A stretch of 64,000 nucleotides of DNA, taken from NCBI GenBank assembly GCA_030549335.1, contig CM060195.1, positions 26,788,874-26,852,873 of the forward strand. Direction: 5' to 3'. The notes under the pieces are model-generated. The model searched no databases, was not told where the DNA came from, and was given only the letters and a program-made list of their open reading frames with translations. This DNA comes from Pontederia crassipes (lineage: Eukaryota > Streptophyta > Magnoliopsida > Commelinales > Pontederiaceae). Of this stretch, positions 51,441 to 64,000 are shown in pieces; the first letter of the stretch is position 1; every line of letters starts with the position of its first letter. The position numbers and the translations under genes were made by a program.

Positions 51441-52860
51441 TTGTTATTATCAATGATCTTCCAAATAAAAAAATACGTGTAAAGTCGCTTTGACACGGAA
51501 AGAGCTACACATCTACATTAAACATATATATATATATGTATTAATTATAGATGAATTGTAGCAATAAAGATATTTTTCAGTTTCAAAATTATGAGATTTT
51601 GAATTTATTATTTATTACTCAAAAATCTTGTACTCACTTTTATTTATTTATTTTTTCCTCTAAAACGCAATTGTTTCCTTACGAAGAATACTAGCATACA
51701 TATCACACAGAAAAATAGAAAATACAGTTGTTACAATATCTTATATGCATTTTCAACCTCTAGTGCTACCAATGTGACGTAGATATTTCTAATTTCTATA
51801 GCTGTGCAATCATTTTTTCTATACATGTAACAATGATTATAAAAATAATTGAGTTGGAGATAATAAAGAGATAAAACATTAATTAACTATCGTTAACGTT
51901 TTCTTCACCTTTGATCTGTGCTATTAAATCAGAGTTTCATTAAAATTATCAAACTCATCTTTGTTCATACGTGAAAAGCAGAGAAGAAAATAAAGTGTTG
52001 AGAATAAGATTTGAATATTAATGTGATCATCTTTTTTTTTACAACATCCTCTTGCACGTGGTTTATTTGTAACTAATAAGAAAATAATTTTTTTCAGATA
52101 AAAAAATATTCTGTTGTTTTTATATCATCCAGAGAAAAAAAAGGAAAAGACAATTTAAAAATTTTGTGCACAGAAAAATCGGAACTTTCGTTTTGATATC
52201 TAGCCTAAAATTTTGTTTTGCACAAAAAATTATGAAGCTTTAAATTGCTTATAAATACAGCCATTTGTTTTTTTTATAAATAAATATTAAATATAAAATT
52301 AACAATCTCCGCATGGATAGGTGTATAATATCTCACAAACTTTTAGACTTATGAAAAAGTTATAAATTATTAAATTATACTTTATTGTATGCAACTTTTA
52401 ATTATAGGCAATCAATGAAAAAATATCCAAATAAGTTTGAAACAATAGTATATTTATATGTAGCAAAATAAAAATATTAAGTTATTTATTTATAATATGT
52501 GTTAAAATTATTAGAATCTATATATAGCAGTCTTGCTTGATTTAATTATTATATACGTCTAAATTACAATTAAAATTTATGATTTTTTGGACAGAACAGA
52601 GAAACAAATTTTTTTTAGGTCACATTTGAGATGAAAGCTTTTATACAATTTATTACTTTTTCTAAAAATAACGAGTGGAAGAGATGAAAAATAGTTTTAT
52701 CCGCTGTCGTAACAATAACAACGTCCACACAAACGGCGTACACGACTATGTCCGGCGGAGAGCGTGACTCGTGTCCGGTTGCGAGACGGTGGGCCAAGTG
52801 CATTAAACAACGCGCCAACTCGTCTCCATTTTATTTCCTCGTCTCGCGTCTTCCTCCTGC
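51441..52860. other. Upstream region of the catalase gene
   Basis: AT-rich to about 52680, then abruptly GC-richer with CG-containing words (ACAACGTCCACAC, TCCGGCGGAG, CGTGTCCGG). No gene recognised. The final 180 bases are the likely promoter. Confidence 0.45.
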
Positions 52861-52864
52861 CGCT

Positions 52865-52872
52865 TATAAATA
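52865..52872 (+). promoter_or_regulatory. TATA box of the catalase gene
   Basis: TATAAATA stands 137 bases before the start codon, at the expected distance from a transcription start near 52900. An ACGT core word (AACGTGCGG) follows immediately. The leader 52900-53008 is purine-rich (GGAGAAGAGATC, GGAGGCGAGGAGCAGCAG). Confidence 0.75.
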
Positions 52873-53008
52873 ACGTGCGGAGGCGGACGGTGGCGCACGG
52901 GAGGCCGAAGCCCTCATTCTTATCTCGACTCGGGAGCAGTTTCAGCACCGGAGAAGAGATCTGAACCCAAGGAGGCGAGGAGCAGCAGAATCAGCATCTC
53001 GATCGATC

Positions 53009-56000
53009 ATGGATCCTTACAAGGTCGGAACTCACGATGTTTCTCTAAATTTCTCTGTTTCCATTTTTTTCCCTTTTCATTTATTATGCGATTTTGCGAT
53101 GGTTATTTTTTTTATTGTCATCCTGAAAGTTCTTTATTTTTGAATCTCTGTGTATATACTTATTTTAAGTTCGAAGAATCGGATATGTAAAGAGTTCGAT
53201 TGAGAGTTCACGGTGTTTCCTCGGTTTTTCCGCTTTTGGTTTTTCTTAAAGCTTTCTTTCTTTGTTGATTTTGTTTTCTTATTATTTTGATCAAATTCTC
53301 TTTTTTGGGGGGAAATCTTTCTTTTTTTGGCCCAAGTTTGTTTTCTTTTAGGTGTACTTAAGTTTGTGATTTGATTGATTCGCCTTGGCCCTACATTTCG
53401 ACATGAGAAGGGTTTTGGATGGTAGTTAGCTGCTGGTCTTCTGATTTAATGTGCACAATATTTTATTTTATTCCTGGAAACAGGAAAAATTTTGATTTCT
53501 TTTTATTTGTATAACCCTATGTTCATCGCTGATTCAAGTTTTGATATACGATTCTTATGTTTTTTTTTCTATATTTTAAGAGGAGAAAATAGGAGGTGAG
53601 GTAGGTGTCTATTGCTTTCATTTCATTTTAATTTTGATCTCTGGCTACGGACTTTGGTGTGGGGTTGCATATTTGGTCCATATTTGTCACTTTTGGGTGA
53701 ATTAAGGTTGAAATATGATTGTTTAGTTTTTCTTTTCTTTTTTACTTCGATAAAGTTTTAGTATGGGCTGGTGCTTAGTGCTGATTTTGTTCTAAAGTCC
53801 TAGAAATTGACCCTTCTCTCTTTTATTTTGATCTGATGCAGCACCGCCCCTCCAGCAGCTTCAATTCACCCTTCTGGACCACCAACTCTGGGGCCCCTGT
53901 CTGGAACAATAACGCATCTCTTACTGTGGGCGCCCGAGGTAACGCCTCTCCCGCCTAACCAGATTTATGTAACCATGAACAGATGCCTTGGAATAATTGA
54001 GCATGTAAATTGTGACATACGTGATCAGAGATAATTAGTGTAGCATATTCATGCACGGAATTATGTATCTGTATGAGTTAATCACTCTAATCCCTGTGCA
54101 CCATTCATTTCTTAAATTTTACATAACAGTAATTGTTAGGAATCCGTGAGCCCATGATGTGGATGTTGCCTAAGTTCTCCTATAATTAAATTAAAGATTA
54201 GGGTTCTTGTTGCAGCTTAACATGTCTCTTATTTATAGACTGATTAGCTAATTGATTCTTATAGAGGAGAGTCATCAAATGAATAAGGCATCTTCTTTAT
54301 TCTTGAAACGATGTTGGAATGGTGTTTCATGGTAACAATTGATTGCCTTAAAATGCCTTAAGATGGACTTGTGACAACAAAATATTAATTTGCATGTGTG
54401 TCTGCTACTATTCTGAAACTTTTACTTATGAAAGAAAGTCCATCTCTCTAAAAGATCACTTAATTCCATGATAACGGTAATGCAATATAATTTATAAATT
54501 GTCTTATGAAAGTATAGACTTCTTTCTTATCCTTTGAAATTGAGTTAGTCTACAATTTACTTAATATGACTGCAATTTGTTTGAGATGAATATGATAACT
54601 TCATTCATCATAATTTTTTAAAAAAAAAATTGTGATTCTGGTCAAAGTGGCTTGGGAATCAAAATTTTGATTGTATGTTATTATTGTCTCCACTTAATTT
54701 TCATTTGCATCAGTGTTTTGGAACTTCATGTATAAATTGTACTCTCCAGCAATTTCTTGATATTGTCAGCTGAGCTATTTTTACTGATTTGAACAGGACC
54801 TATTCTTCTTGAGGATTATCATCTTGTCGAAAAAATTGCTCAGTTTGATAGGGAACGGATCCCAGAACGTGTTGTTCATGCCAGGGGAGCTAGTGCCAAG
54901 GGCTTCTTTGAGGTCACCCATGATGTCTCTCACCTCACATGTGCTGATTTCCTACGTGCACCCGGAGTCCAAACTCCAGTCATTGTCCGCTTTTCAACTG
55001 TTATTCATGAGCGTGGCAGTCCTGAAACATTGAGAGACCCACGTGGTTTTGCAGTAAAGTTCTATACCAGAGAGGTAATATACTCATATTGTTAGTATTT
55101 CTGACTCCGGCTATACAGTATTTTTGACTCTTGGTATACTTAGCGGCAACTAGAAGTATGCTTTTTGTTAAAATCTTGATTGTCATTTTTGTTAGGTTGC
55201 TATTTTTTGTGGTTAAGAGATGGTTTTATTGTTAATCATCTTTTTTCCCCTAAAAAAAAAAGAGATGGTTTTGTTCTTTATTATGCTGAAATTCTAGTTC
55301 TCATCTCACTTACTTACTGGTTCATTCTATTGCAACACTGCTGGTTGTAAATTTGTGATAATCATATTATGTTTCTTAAACAATTATAAATGCCCATGTG
55401 AATGCACATTTTACTACTATTGTTGATTATCAGTTCTGATATTTGTACAGATAATTTTATTAATGAATTTATTAATAAATGGATGTAGATGCTGGCTGAC
55501 ATCTTCATCTGTCTCTCTCAATAAATAAATAAATAAATAAATAAATGCCATGTAAACCTTACAAAGGTACTATCTTGCAACAGCAAATAAACATACCTTT
55601 TTACACTTTTGAGTGGAGTAGTGCTCCATTTGGAAAATAGTTGGACTCATAAACACATTGATTTTCATCTTTCTTATGCATTCACAAACCATTAGAATTT
55701 ACTTGTCATCATATATTTGGACTTGGACTTCAGTCAATTAAATTAGAAATACATTGTACTTAATAGTTGTCTTTGTGCAATTTATCCAGGGTAACTTTGA
55801 TATGGTGGGGAACAATTTCCCTGTATTCTTTGTCCGAGATGGGATGAAGTTCCCTGACATGGTCCATGCTCTCAAACCAAACCCAAAGTCCCACATTCAG
55901 GAGGATTGGAGGATTCTTGACTTTTTCTCCCACCACCCAGAGAGCTTGCATATGTTCACTTTCCTTTTTGATGATGTGGGTGTTCCTTTGAACTACAGAC

Positions 56001-57399
56001 ACATGGATGGCTCTGGTGTTCATACTTTCACACTCATCAACAGGGCAGGAAAAGCTACTAATGTTAAATTCCATTGGAGACCAACATGTGGTGTCAAGAA
56101 TCTATTGGAGGAAGAGGCTGTGATCGTAGGAGGCAATAACCACAGTCATGCAACTAAGGATCTCACTGACTCTATTGCTGCTGGAAACTACCCGGAGTGG
56201 AAGCTTTTCATTCAGACCCTGGATCCTAGTGACGAGGATAAGTTCGACTTTGATCCACTTGATGTTACCAAGACATGGCCAGAAGACATTTTTCCACTTC
56301 AGCCAGTGGGGCGCATGGTTCTGAACAAGAATATTGATAACTTCTTTGCAGAGAATGAGCAACTTGCCTTCTGCCCTGCACTTGTTGTGCCTGGGGTCTA
56401 TTACTCTGATGATAAACTGCTTCAAACTAGAATTTTCTCTTACGCTGATACCCAGCGGCACCGCTTGGGTCCAAACTACTTGATGCTTCCAGCTAATGCT
56501 CCTAAATGTGCTCATCACAACAATCACCATGAGGGCTTTATGAACTTCATGCATAGGGATGAGGAGGTATTTTTCTTATTTCTGTCTTCATAAGTTGGTC
56601 CTGGAAAACTTATCTCAGGACGCTCATTCTATTGATTGTTGATTGTAGGTGAATTACTTTCCTTCTAGATATGATCCTGTTCGCCATGCAGAGAGGTTTC
56701 CAATCCCAACCCCAGTTCTTACTGGAAAGCGTGAAAAGGTAAGTCTTTTGAATGAGGCTAGGATACATGTAATATGCTTCAATAAGAATGACATAAATGT
56801 TTCAGTAGTTTACTATGATGTTTCTTTAAGCCAGTCTACATTATCTATAAGTGGAGACTAATTTACTTAAAAGATTATGAGCACAGTGTTGTTTCTTTAT
56901 CTTTTGGTTTTATTATGTCAATTTGTCAGATCTATCTCCTTTAGGCATCTCATAAACAGTTCGCTTGTTGGTGAAAAACATCTCCCATATTCTCATTTGT
57001 GGTTTCAGGTTATGATCAGCAAAGAGAATAACTTTAAGCAGCCTGGAGAAAGATACAGATCTTGGGCACCAGACAGGTTTATACCTGGACATTGGCTGTA
57101 TATGATTCACATTGCCCCTACATTTTGAGTTCCTTATGTGGATTTTACTGTATCTTGCAGGCAAGAGCGCTTCATCCGCAGGTGGGTTGCCTCATTGTCT
57201 GATCCTAGAGTCACACATGAGATTCGCAGCATATGGATATCGTATTGGTCTCAGGTAAGTGTCCATGTTTCTAGTTCAATCTTGAGATTCTTCTCAATTT
57301 TTCGAAAATGTTATTCTAATGTTGGGTTTCGTAATGCAGTGTGACAAGTCACTAGGACAAAAGCTGGCGACTCGCCTCAGTGTCAAACCCAACATGTAA
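53009..57399 (+). CDS. CAT: Catalase (EC 1.11.1.6), peroxisomal
   Basis: Haem enzyme that breaks hydrogen peroxide into water and oxygen in peroxisomes. Exons: 53009-53023, 53842-53938, 54797-55074, 55790-56566, 56649-56738, 57009-57076, 57161-57254, 57340-57399, all GT-AG with consistent phase, giving exactly 492 residues, the standard length of plant catalases. The start MDPYK followed by [20 protein letters not shown] is that of the family; exon 1 codes only five residues before an 818-base intron. The active-site signature [17 protein letters not shown] spans residues 54-70 with distal His65. Asn138 lies in VGNNFPVFF. The haem-ligand motif [12 protein letters not shown] puts the proximal Tyr at 348. 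The C-terminus [13 protein letters not shown] has QKL at positions -13 to -11, the internal peroxisome-targeting tripeptide known for plant catalases; there is no SKL end. No missing residue or broken junction was seen, so the gene looks functional. Neighbours give no hint of co-regulation. Confidence 0.97.
55520..55546. repeat. (AAAT)n microsatellite in catalase intron 3
   Basis: Six to seven tetranucleotide units. Confidence 0.95.
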
Positions 57400-57469
57400 A
57401 AAAGGAGTTGTTTCTTTCATGGTCGTCTTCCACGCTTTGGATCCGAGGTGTCCCGAAGAAACAGATGTT

Positions 57470-57475
57470 AATAAA
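57470..57475 (+). terminator. Possible polyadenylation signal of the catalase gene
   Basis: AATAAA 71 bases after the stop codon, a normal distance for a plant near-upstream element. Confidence 0.5.
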
Positions 57476-57479
57476 ATAT

Positions 57480-59565
57480 CATACTGAGTACATCTTGATA
57501 CATTTGGCCGACAAGCCTTCATCCTGATACACTACGAACTTATATTTTGATGATGTATAAGATGTTTTTTGCAATGCTATTATAAACATTAATTACTTTG
57601 GTGGTAATTGTTCTGTGATCTGTGTCCTATTTGCCGTCTGATCTCCCCACCTTTACAGGATTCATTTTTCACCTCATCTTTTGCCACTTAGTTGGTTCCT
57701 CTTGCGATTTTGCCTATGATTTTTTTTTAATTAGGGAGTTCTTGTTTGTCTGTGAACTTTTTCAACAGTAGGCTATGCTTGTCATCAAGAAAACTCATTT
57801 ATGACGTCATATATATAATATAGAGTAGTACATTTTATGTATATAGACACAGACATGCATATTGTCGAGATATGCATTACTACTCTTTATAGTTATATTT
57901 ATATTTTTTGGCATACAATTAAACATAAGAAAAAAATTTCAGAGAATAAACTTTATTTTCTTAAAAAACCCGCTATTGAAATAAATGAAATGTTGACATT
58001 TTATTTTCTTCATATCTATGTTCTCTCCCATCTGTTCAAGAAGTACTGAACTTACCCTTTGTTCACAAATGTTGAAGGATATTGAGCTTTATTTTCACCC
58101 CAAAGGTATTGAACTTACTTTTTTTTTTTTTTTTTTGGTGTTAAGCTTTATTCTCATTGAAACTCGTTTACGTCCCCTCTATTTTTTAAATTCTTCTAGA
58201 TAATGTTTTAATTCAAAAGTTGGGGGAAAATTACACGTATAGTCTTCTAACATTATTTTTCTTTCCGCTTAGTTTTCGGTTAAATTGCTGACATGGATCA
58301 ATAAAAAATAATGACGTATTATAAAAATAATAAAAAATATAAAAAATGATAAAAATAAAAAACCTACAGCGGGCGCTAGCTCAAGCACCAGCAAGCTTTT
58401 TATAATATGTTTATTATTTTTATAATATTTATTATTTTTTATTATGTCACATCAATAATATAATTAAAAAATTTATTATTACTGATCAAGTGAATGAAAT
58501 GTGAAAGAAAAATGAAGTTAAAAAACGTTCAATTGAAGTTGAGGAATGACGTAACCGAGGGACTATCCACTCCAAAAAGTTGTTATACATTAAATAAATA
58601 TAACTATACCCGTTGTATAGCTAGACCTTATTAAGATCAAGGAATAGTTTTGTACCAGGTTATAAATATAACTCACCTTAGAATTTATCTAAGGAAGTGG
58701 ATATAACAGTAACTGATTTCAGTATAAACTTAATGGCACATTACTTATTCCTATTTGCACTTGAGTACTAACAATCGTCTGGGGATTAGTAAACATATTT
58801 ATTGTAATTGTAATCAGGCTGCTGATTTTTGACGCGTCTAAGAAGAACTGTGCTCTCGAACATTTTTTAGGAAGTTGACCTCCGTCGGGTCTCCTCAACA
58901 TTTTGTATCGGGATTCCTCTGGATCACTTAATAGTACTTTCTCATTTCTTAAAAAAAAGTGTACTCTTTTTCTTGCTTCGGGAAATTGACCATAATGGAA
59001 AGAGAACATATAAAATGAGTGTATATTTCTTATTTTAGTTGTCTTTTCCTTTTCCAAAATTAGCAGTGAAAACGGTAGAAAAAGTGGAGAATTCAAATAT
59101 TTTGAAGTACTAGAATTTCTGTCAATACAAAAGTGAACTGTTGAAATTTCTTTTTGAAGATTGCCTTAGATTACACATACTTTGTTGTTAAATAGATTTG
59201 TTACTTATATACATTTACATTATTCTCATCTCATGGGCCCCCTTTTCATCTAAATATAATCTAAAACAAATAAACTTCTATGATTTCCGAACTTTTTTCA
59301 CACAACTTTTTTTTTTGTTGTAACATAGCCTATTTTATTGTCTTTTGTCCGCATCTTTTTAATTTAAAAACATATAAGCGTTATTCTATAATTTCTTTTG
59401 TTATCAAGCTTGATTTTGTAAAAAAAAAACTTCTACAGTTCATAATATTTGTACTCATGTAACATGGAACCGACTGTGACACTGTCAGCTGTATCTTCAA
59501 TATTTTTTATTTCAACAAAGAAATAGAGAAAAACTAAATACATGTCCTTTAAACTCAAGCCCTTT
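57480..59565. other. Intergenic, AT-rich, nothing recognised
   Basis: Low GC content, T-runs (58119-58137) and short open frames of AT-rich composition. No gene, RNA gene or clear element. Confidence 0.45.
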
Positions 59566-59569
59566 TGAC

Positions 59570-59970
59570 TTAATTAATATAAAATAGTTGATAAGTTAAA
59601 GTACTGATAAATAGTTTAATAACTAAATTAATTTTAAAAATAAGCACTTACGTGTTTGATATTAAAAAAACTTATAAATTATTATTTTAATCAAATGATA
59701 AAAAAATCCTTAATATTATAATCAATAAAATATGTGAAGAATATATATATATATATAATATATATGAAGGATAAAATAGTATATTCATTAATCAAACTCA
59801 TAAACTTTTTTTTCTCACCCAAAATAAGTTGAGGTTGGACAACTTATTTTTTTTAGTTATAAGCGGATAAAATAAATGGTTGTCAATATTTGTTTCAGTT
59901 ACCAAAAAAAGAGAAAACTCCAAAATTGCTTATAAAAGTCATTTTAATTAATACTTTTTATAGTTTTTAC
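59570..59970. repeat. About 0.4-kb AT-rich dispersed repeat, copy B
   Basis: Partner of 51030-51440, same orientation, more diverged by AT expansions (a TATATA run near 59740-59765). It lies about 2.2 kb past the catalase stop, while copy A lies about 1.6 kb before the catalase start. Confidence 0.65.
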
Positions 59971-60309
59971 CGATATAACTAATACATTTAAAATATTTAA
60001 GTGATCTTGAAAAATAGAGATCATGCTATTTAATTATTTTTTTCAAGAGAAAGAAAATAAAGCACAATGTAGTTACAAATTGTGGTCGCAATTGATGCTT
60101 TTTCTATAAAATAGAAAAGATGACAAGTATTCCAGTGATCGGTCACACAAGTAGTAAAAAGAGTGAAAGAGATGTCGATCAAGATTTTTTTCTTATTCTT
60201 GCTAGATGAGAATTTTTTAAAGAAATGATTTGTAAAAATTAAATTGACAAAGAAATAAGAAGTAGATCCAAAAAGAGGTGTAAAATTATCAAATACCAAT
60301 CGGTAATCC

Positions 60310-61150
60310 TAAGTATTTCACCATAGGCATCGTCGAGGTGCCAAGACAAGATCATCTACGGATTGAAGGACCTCCCGGCCCTTGATGCCGCTATATTTGT
60401 CGCTCGCAGTTCTTGATGTCACTCGAGACTCCCTCGCCGTTCGCTACCCTTGTCGCTCTAGTTGCCCAGTCCTAATCAATGCTGCCATCGTCGCTCTCCC
60501 GCTGTCATCAACGCTCGCCCGCTCCCAATCGCCGCTTGCTAGCCCATCCAATCGCCACCCAGTCTTGCTCACTACCCTTTCTGTACCAGTTGCCACCGAG
60601 CTGAGGTGACGAGGCATGGGCATCATCGAAGTGTCGAGGTAAGATATTCAGACCGCAGAACATTGTCGCCCTTGATGACGCACTTGATGTCGCTCCAATC
60701 GCCACTCTAGTTGCCCTTGTTGTTCTCGTCGCTCGCTGCCCTCGTGGCTCCAGTCGCCTGGTCCCATCACGACTACCATTGCCGCTGCACAATTGTTGTC
60801 ACCGTTCACATGCTCCCAGTCACCGCTCGCTCACCACTCTGGTCGCCATCCAGTTCTGCTCGCTGCCGTCATCGCTCCAGTCCCGCTCATCGTTGTCGTT
60901 GCCGCTCGCTCCCTGTCGTCGTTGATCTCCCACTCCTGGTCGCCACTCACCCGCTATCGTTGCTTATCCCAGTCGCTACTCGATCACTTGCTCGCATCCG
61001 ACAACGCAGAACCGTCCTTTTCCGACTGAATCACTCACATTCGACCACACAGAACCGCTCGCATCCGATCAATTTGCTCCCACATTGAATGGCTACAATG
61101 AATGGGAGGAGCGTCCTCCCTCTTTAAGTAGGGAGGATGTCCATTATAAC
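60310..61150 (-). mobile_element. Terminal-inverted-repeat element, copy 2, truncated
   Basis: Read on the minus strand from 61150, it starts with ATAATGGACATCCTCCCTAC and runs into CATTCAATGTGGGAGCAA, GATCGGATGCGAGC and GTTCTGCGTTGTCGGATGCG, matching copy 1 at 6309-6470. Further in it shares the CACCTCGACGATGCC phrases of copy 1. No second terminus is found near 60300, so one end is missing. Open frames on both strands here are shadows of this repetitive sequence. Confidence 0.7.
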
Positions 61151-61179
61151 CTAATATTTATTCCTTATATTAGGATTTC

Positions 61180-61533
61180 TGCACGAGAGAAATTATGCAC
61201 CGCGAGAAAATTCGAGAAATTTAAGGCGTCGCAAGAGTTTTATTAGATAGAAGAAACAGAAGAAGATTACAAGATCAGATTACTTCTCTTTGAACCCCCT
61301 AGGGAGTTTATATAGGCACTCCCTTTAACAGATGATAGAAATTATAGACCAACTAGGACTCTGAATTAATCCCCCAAAATAGGACACTTATTTCATGATA
61401 AGAAAATAAATCAATTCCTTAACAATCTCATGATAAAGAAATATAAAGAATATGCCAAATAGATTTCCTTTTATTTTATAATTTGGGTCCAGATAGGTTT
61501 CCAGTTGGAGTAGGATTCAAGGCATTATTAACA
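61180..61533 (-). repeat. 3' LTR of the right-edge copia element
   Basis: On the minus strand it starts TGTTAATAATGCC directly after a short purine-rich tract (AAGTGGAGATTG), as an LTR behind a polypurine tract should, and ends near 61180. It shares the TATATAAA block with the LTR at 1573-1835. Confidence 0.8.
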
Positions 61534-64000
61534 ATCTCCACTTTGAATTGAATCCTCTAATCAGATATCTAATACTCTTTGCCACCTCCAGTCTCTGTTC
61601 TGATTCTACATATGTGATAGCATCCTTGTAGCTTGATCTGGCGATTCCACATCTTCAACTACGTAGAATACATATGCAACCATGTCCTCAAAGCCATAAC
61701 GCTTAGGAGGACTTACTTGTCTGCGTGCACGTTCAGTAGCTAGACTTGTCATTGCTTCTTTTGCTTGCTCCCTAGACTCTGATTGTTCAGCCTGATGAGA
61801 TTCTTTTATCCCTTTCTGAATTGGATTTAATCCAAACTCCACATGTTTGTTGACACCCTCCTCTGCTGAGTCAACAACATCTGATTTCTGCTTGAGCATA
61901 GACATCTCATCAAAGAATATATTTCTACTGTGAATAACCTTCTACTCTGAAGGAGACAAATTCTGAAGCCTTTTACACCTGCATCATATCCCGCAAAGAC
62001 TCCTTTTTTGACCCTCAGTTCCAACTTTCCTTCGTTGACATGATAATATGCTGAACAACCAAAGACTTTCATATTAGTATAATCAATAGAGTTTTCTGAC
62101 CATACCTCAATGGGAATCTTCAGATCCATCGCGATTGTAGAACTCCGATTGGCAAGGTAGCATGTTGTGCTAACAACCTCAGCCCAGAATAACTTGTTCA
62201 GCCCAGAATTAGAGAGCATGCACCGTGCCCTCTCCAGAAGAGTTTTGTTCATCCGTTCTGCTACACCATTCTGTTGTGGTGTATCTCTGACGGTACGATG
62301 TCTGGCAATACCTTCATCTTTACAGAATCGATCAAATTCAGATGAACAAAACTCTAGGCCATTATCGGTACGAAAATGTTTCACTTTTCTCGATGTCTGA
62401 TTCTCCACCAAAATCTTCCATTGCTTGAAAGCTTCGATGTCTCTCTCTTGTACTTCATCATGAATATCCATATCATCTTTGATAATCATCTATCATAGAT
62501 AGAAAGTATCTAAAACCTCCTAAAAATGTAACACGAGAGGGGCCCCAACAGTTAGCATGGATGTAATCGAGTGTTGCCTTCGTCTTGTGTACGACTTTGC
62601 TAAATTGATGTCATTTTTTCTTGCAAAAAACACAATGCTTGCATAATTTGATTTCAGATATCTTCTGACTATCCAAAAGATTGCGCTTGCTGAGGATGTC
62701 CATCCCTTTCTGACTCATATGTTCAAGTCGCATGTGTCACAACTTGGATGCTTCTAGTCTGATTTGGACGAATTACCTACTACAGTCATGTCAGAAATTA
62801 CTATGCCTTGTAGTATATATAAGGACTTTTGCCTGACTCCTCTCATGACTTCAACATCACCCTTGGTGATTGTAAGAATATCTTTTACGACATCCATCCG
62901 ATATCCTTTGGAGTCCAGAACTCCTAACGATATCAGATTTTTTTTCAATTGTAGAACATGATGGATCTCTGTCAATGTCCTCACCCGATTGTCATGAGTT
63001 CTGATCTGAATTGAGTTGATTCCAACTATTTTACATGCTGCATCATTGCCCATGACGACGTTTCCACCATCAATATTCTGATAAGTTGAGAATCACTTTT
63101 TGTGCGAAGTCATATGATAGGAATATCCTGAATCGAGAATCCAACTCTCTTCTGAACATCTCTGATCAGACACCATGAGAGTCAAATCGTCATCAGATTC
63201 ACTATTCTGGTGAGCTACTGCAGCAACCATATCTTTCTTCTTCTTCTTGGGACAGTCATTCCTCCAATGATCAGGTTCTTTGTAGTAGTTGCAAATGTCA
63301 TTTGGATTGACGTTCTTCTCCGACCTATTCTTTTTAGGGTTTGTCTTCTCTGCATTGTTATCAACCATGCGGCCTGAATCTCTGCAGAATTTTTAGATGC
63401 CCTATCCCGAAGTTCACGAGTATGGAAATTCGATTTTACTTCTTCCAGACTTATAGTTTTCTTCGCGATAATCATAGACTGAATAAAATTCTCATATGAT
63501 GGAGGAAGCTAAACTAATAGAATTAGGGCAGTATCTTCATTCTCGATCTTAACATCGATATTTCTCAGCTCCATCGATAAAAAATTTAACTAATCAAGAT
63601 GATCTTTTAGAGGGATACCTTCTTGCATGCGGAGAGAGAAAAGACGTTGCTTCAAAAATAACTTATTGGTTAGAGACTTCGTCATATATAGACTCTCGAG
63701 TCTCTACACAGACCGGCCACCTTTTCTTCATCTGCGACCTCGATTATCTCCTCATCTGCCAGACACAATAGAATCATGAAGTGCGCCTTCTCTTCCTATG
63801 CCGCCAAACTTGAGAGGCCGGATTCCTTTTCTTTGCCCTTCGATTCTTCTTCCTTTGATATGTTCTTCGACACGTTCGTGAGCGGCGCCCAAATGTCTTG
63901 TTGTTTTAGAAGAGCTCGTATTTTGATTTGTGAGAGACTGAAACTATTTCGTCATGAGAATTTCTCGATGTTGACATTTCGCGATGCCTTCTCTACGCCT
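61534..64000 (-). mobile_element. Ty1/copia retrotransposon, 3' part with gag and integrase, runs off right edge
   Basis: Same family and strand as the left-edge element. From right to left: gag (about 63380-64000), CCHC zinc knuckle (near 63260), WILDSGYSYHM region (near 63110), pre-integrase (62750-63050), integrase core (61950-62490, with FRTDNGLEF and TPQQNGVAERMN) and the linker that precedes reverse transcriptase (61610-61900). It then reaches the LTR with no reverse transcriptase or RNase H visible. Fossil: clearly broken, with several breaks, and shorter than a full-length copia. It looks older than the left copy. Confidence 0.88.

Noticed and set aside
55001-55186. Small frames inside catalase introns and antisense to its exons
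   Set aside because: They are fully explained by the catalase exons and their intron edges.

Overview
This window is nuclear DNA from a flowering plant. Three multi-exon genes with ordinary GT-AG introns sit in AT-rich sequence full of LTR retrotransposons, CACTA elements, a LINE, SINEs and MITEs. The catalase and DSK2 proteins read as typical angiosperm versions. I lean towards a monocot, but nothing in the sequence proves it.

Layout. 1-1.8 kb: 5' end of a Ty1/copia element on the minus strand, running off the left edge. 2.4-4.4 kb: a probable solo LTR with a perfect 5-bp target duplication. 6.3-8.3 kb: a terminal-inverted-repeat element with a probable hAT nested in it; a truncated relative lies at 60.3-61.15 kb. 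8.9-16.5 kb: a complete-looking LARD-type LTR element with 2.5-kb LTRs and no coding capacity. 17.2-18.4 kb: a three-copy repeat with palindromic (TAA)n(TTA)n tracts. 18.7-21.3 kb: a CCCH zinc-finger/WD40 (ZFWD-type) gene. 23.5-29.5 kb: an old LINE split by a 3.5-kb CACTA element that carries plastid fragments (psbA, ycf2, rbcL). 30.3-32.8 kb: a second CACTA element. 32.8-33.5 kb: a decayed copia LTR. 35.0 kb: a 153-bp hAT MITE. 36.0-47.8 kb: a DSK2/ubiquilin gene with a 6.5-kb first intron. 53.0-57.4 kb: a peroxisomal catalase gene of 492 codons. 61.2-64 kb: the 3' end of a second copy of the copia family seen at the left edge, same strand.

The three host genes are all on the plus strand and do not form an obvious pathway: a probable RNA-binding WD40 protein, a ubiquitin-shuttle receptor for the proteasome, and a hydrogen-peroxide-degrading enzyme. 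Two mobile families link the gene region: one SINE family has three copies between 37 and 51 kb (two inside DSK2 introns), and one about 0.4-kb AT-rich repeat lies on each side of the catalase gene.

I saw no tRNA or rRNA gene, CRISPR array or operon, and no convincing unknown biological system. The most unusual object is the CACTA element with its mosaic of plastid DNA. All comparisons were made by eye; family names rest on recalled motifs, not on searches.
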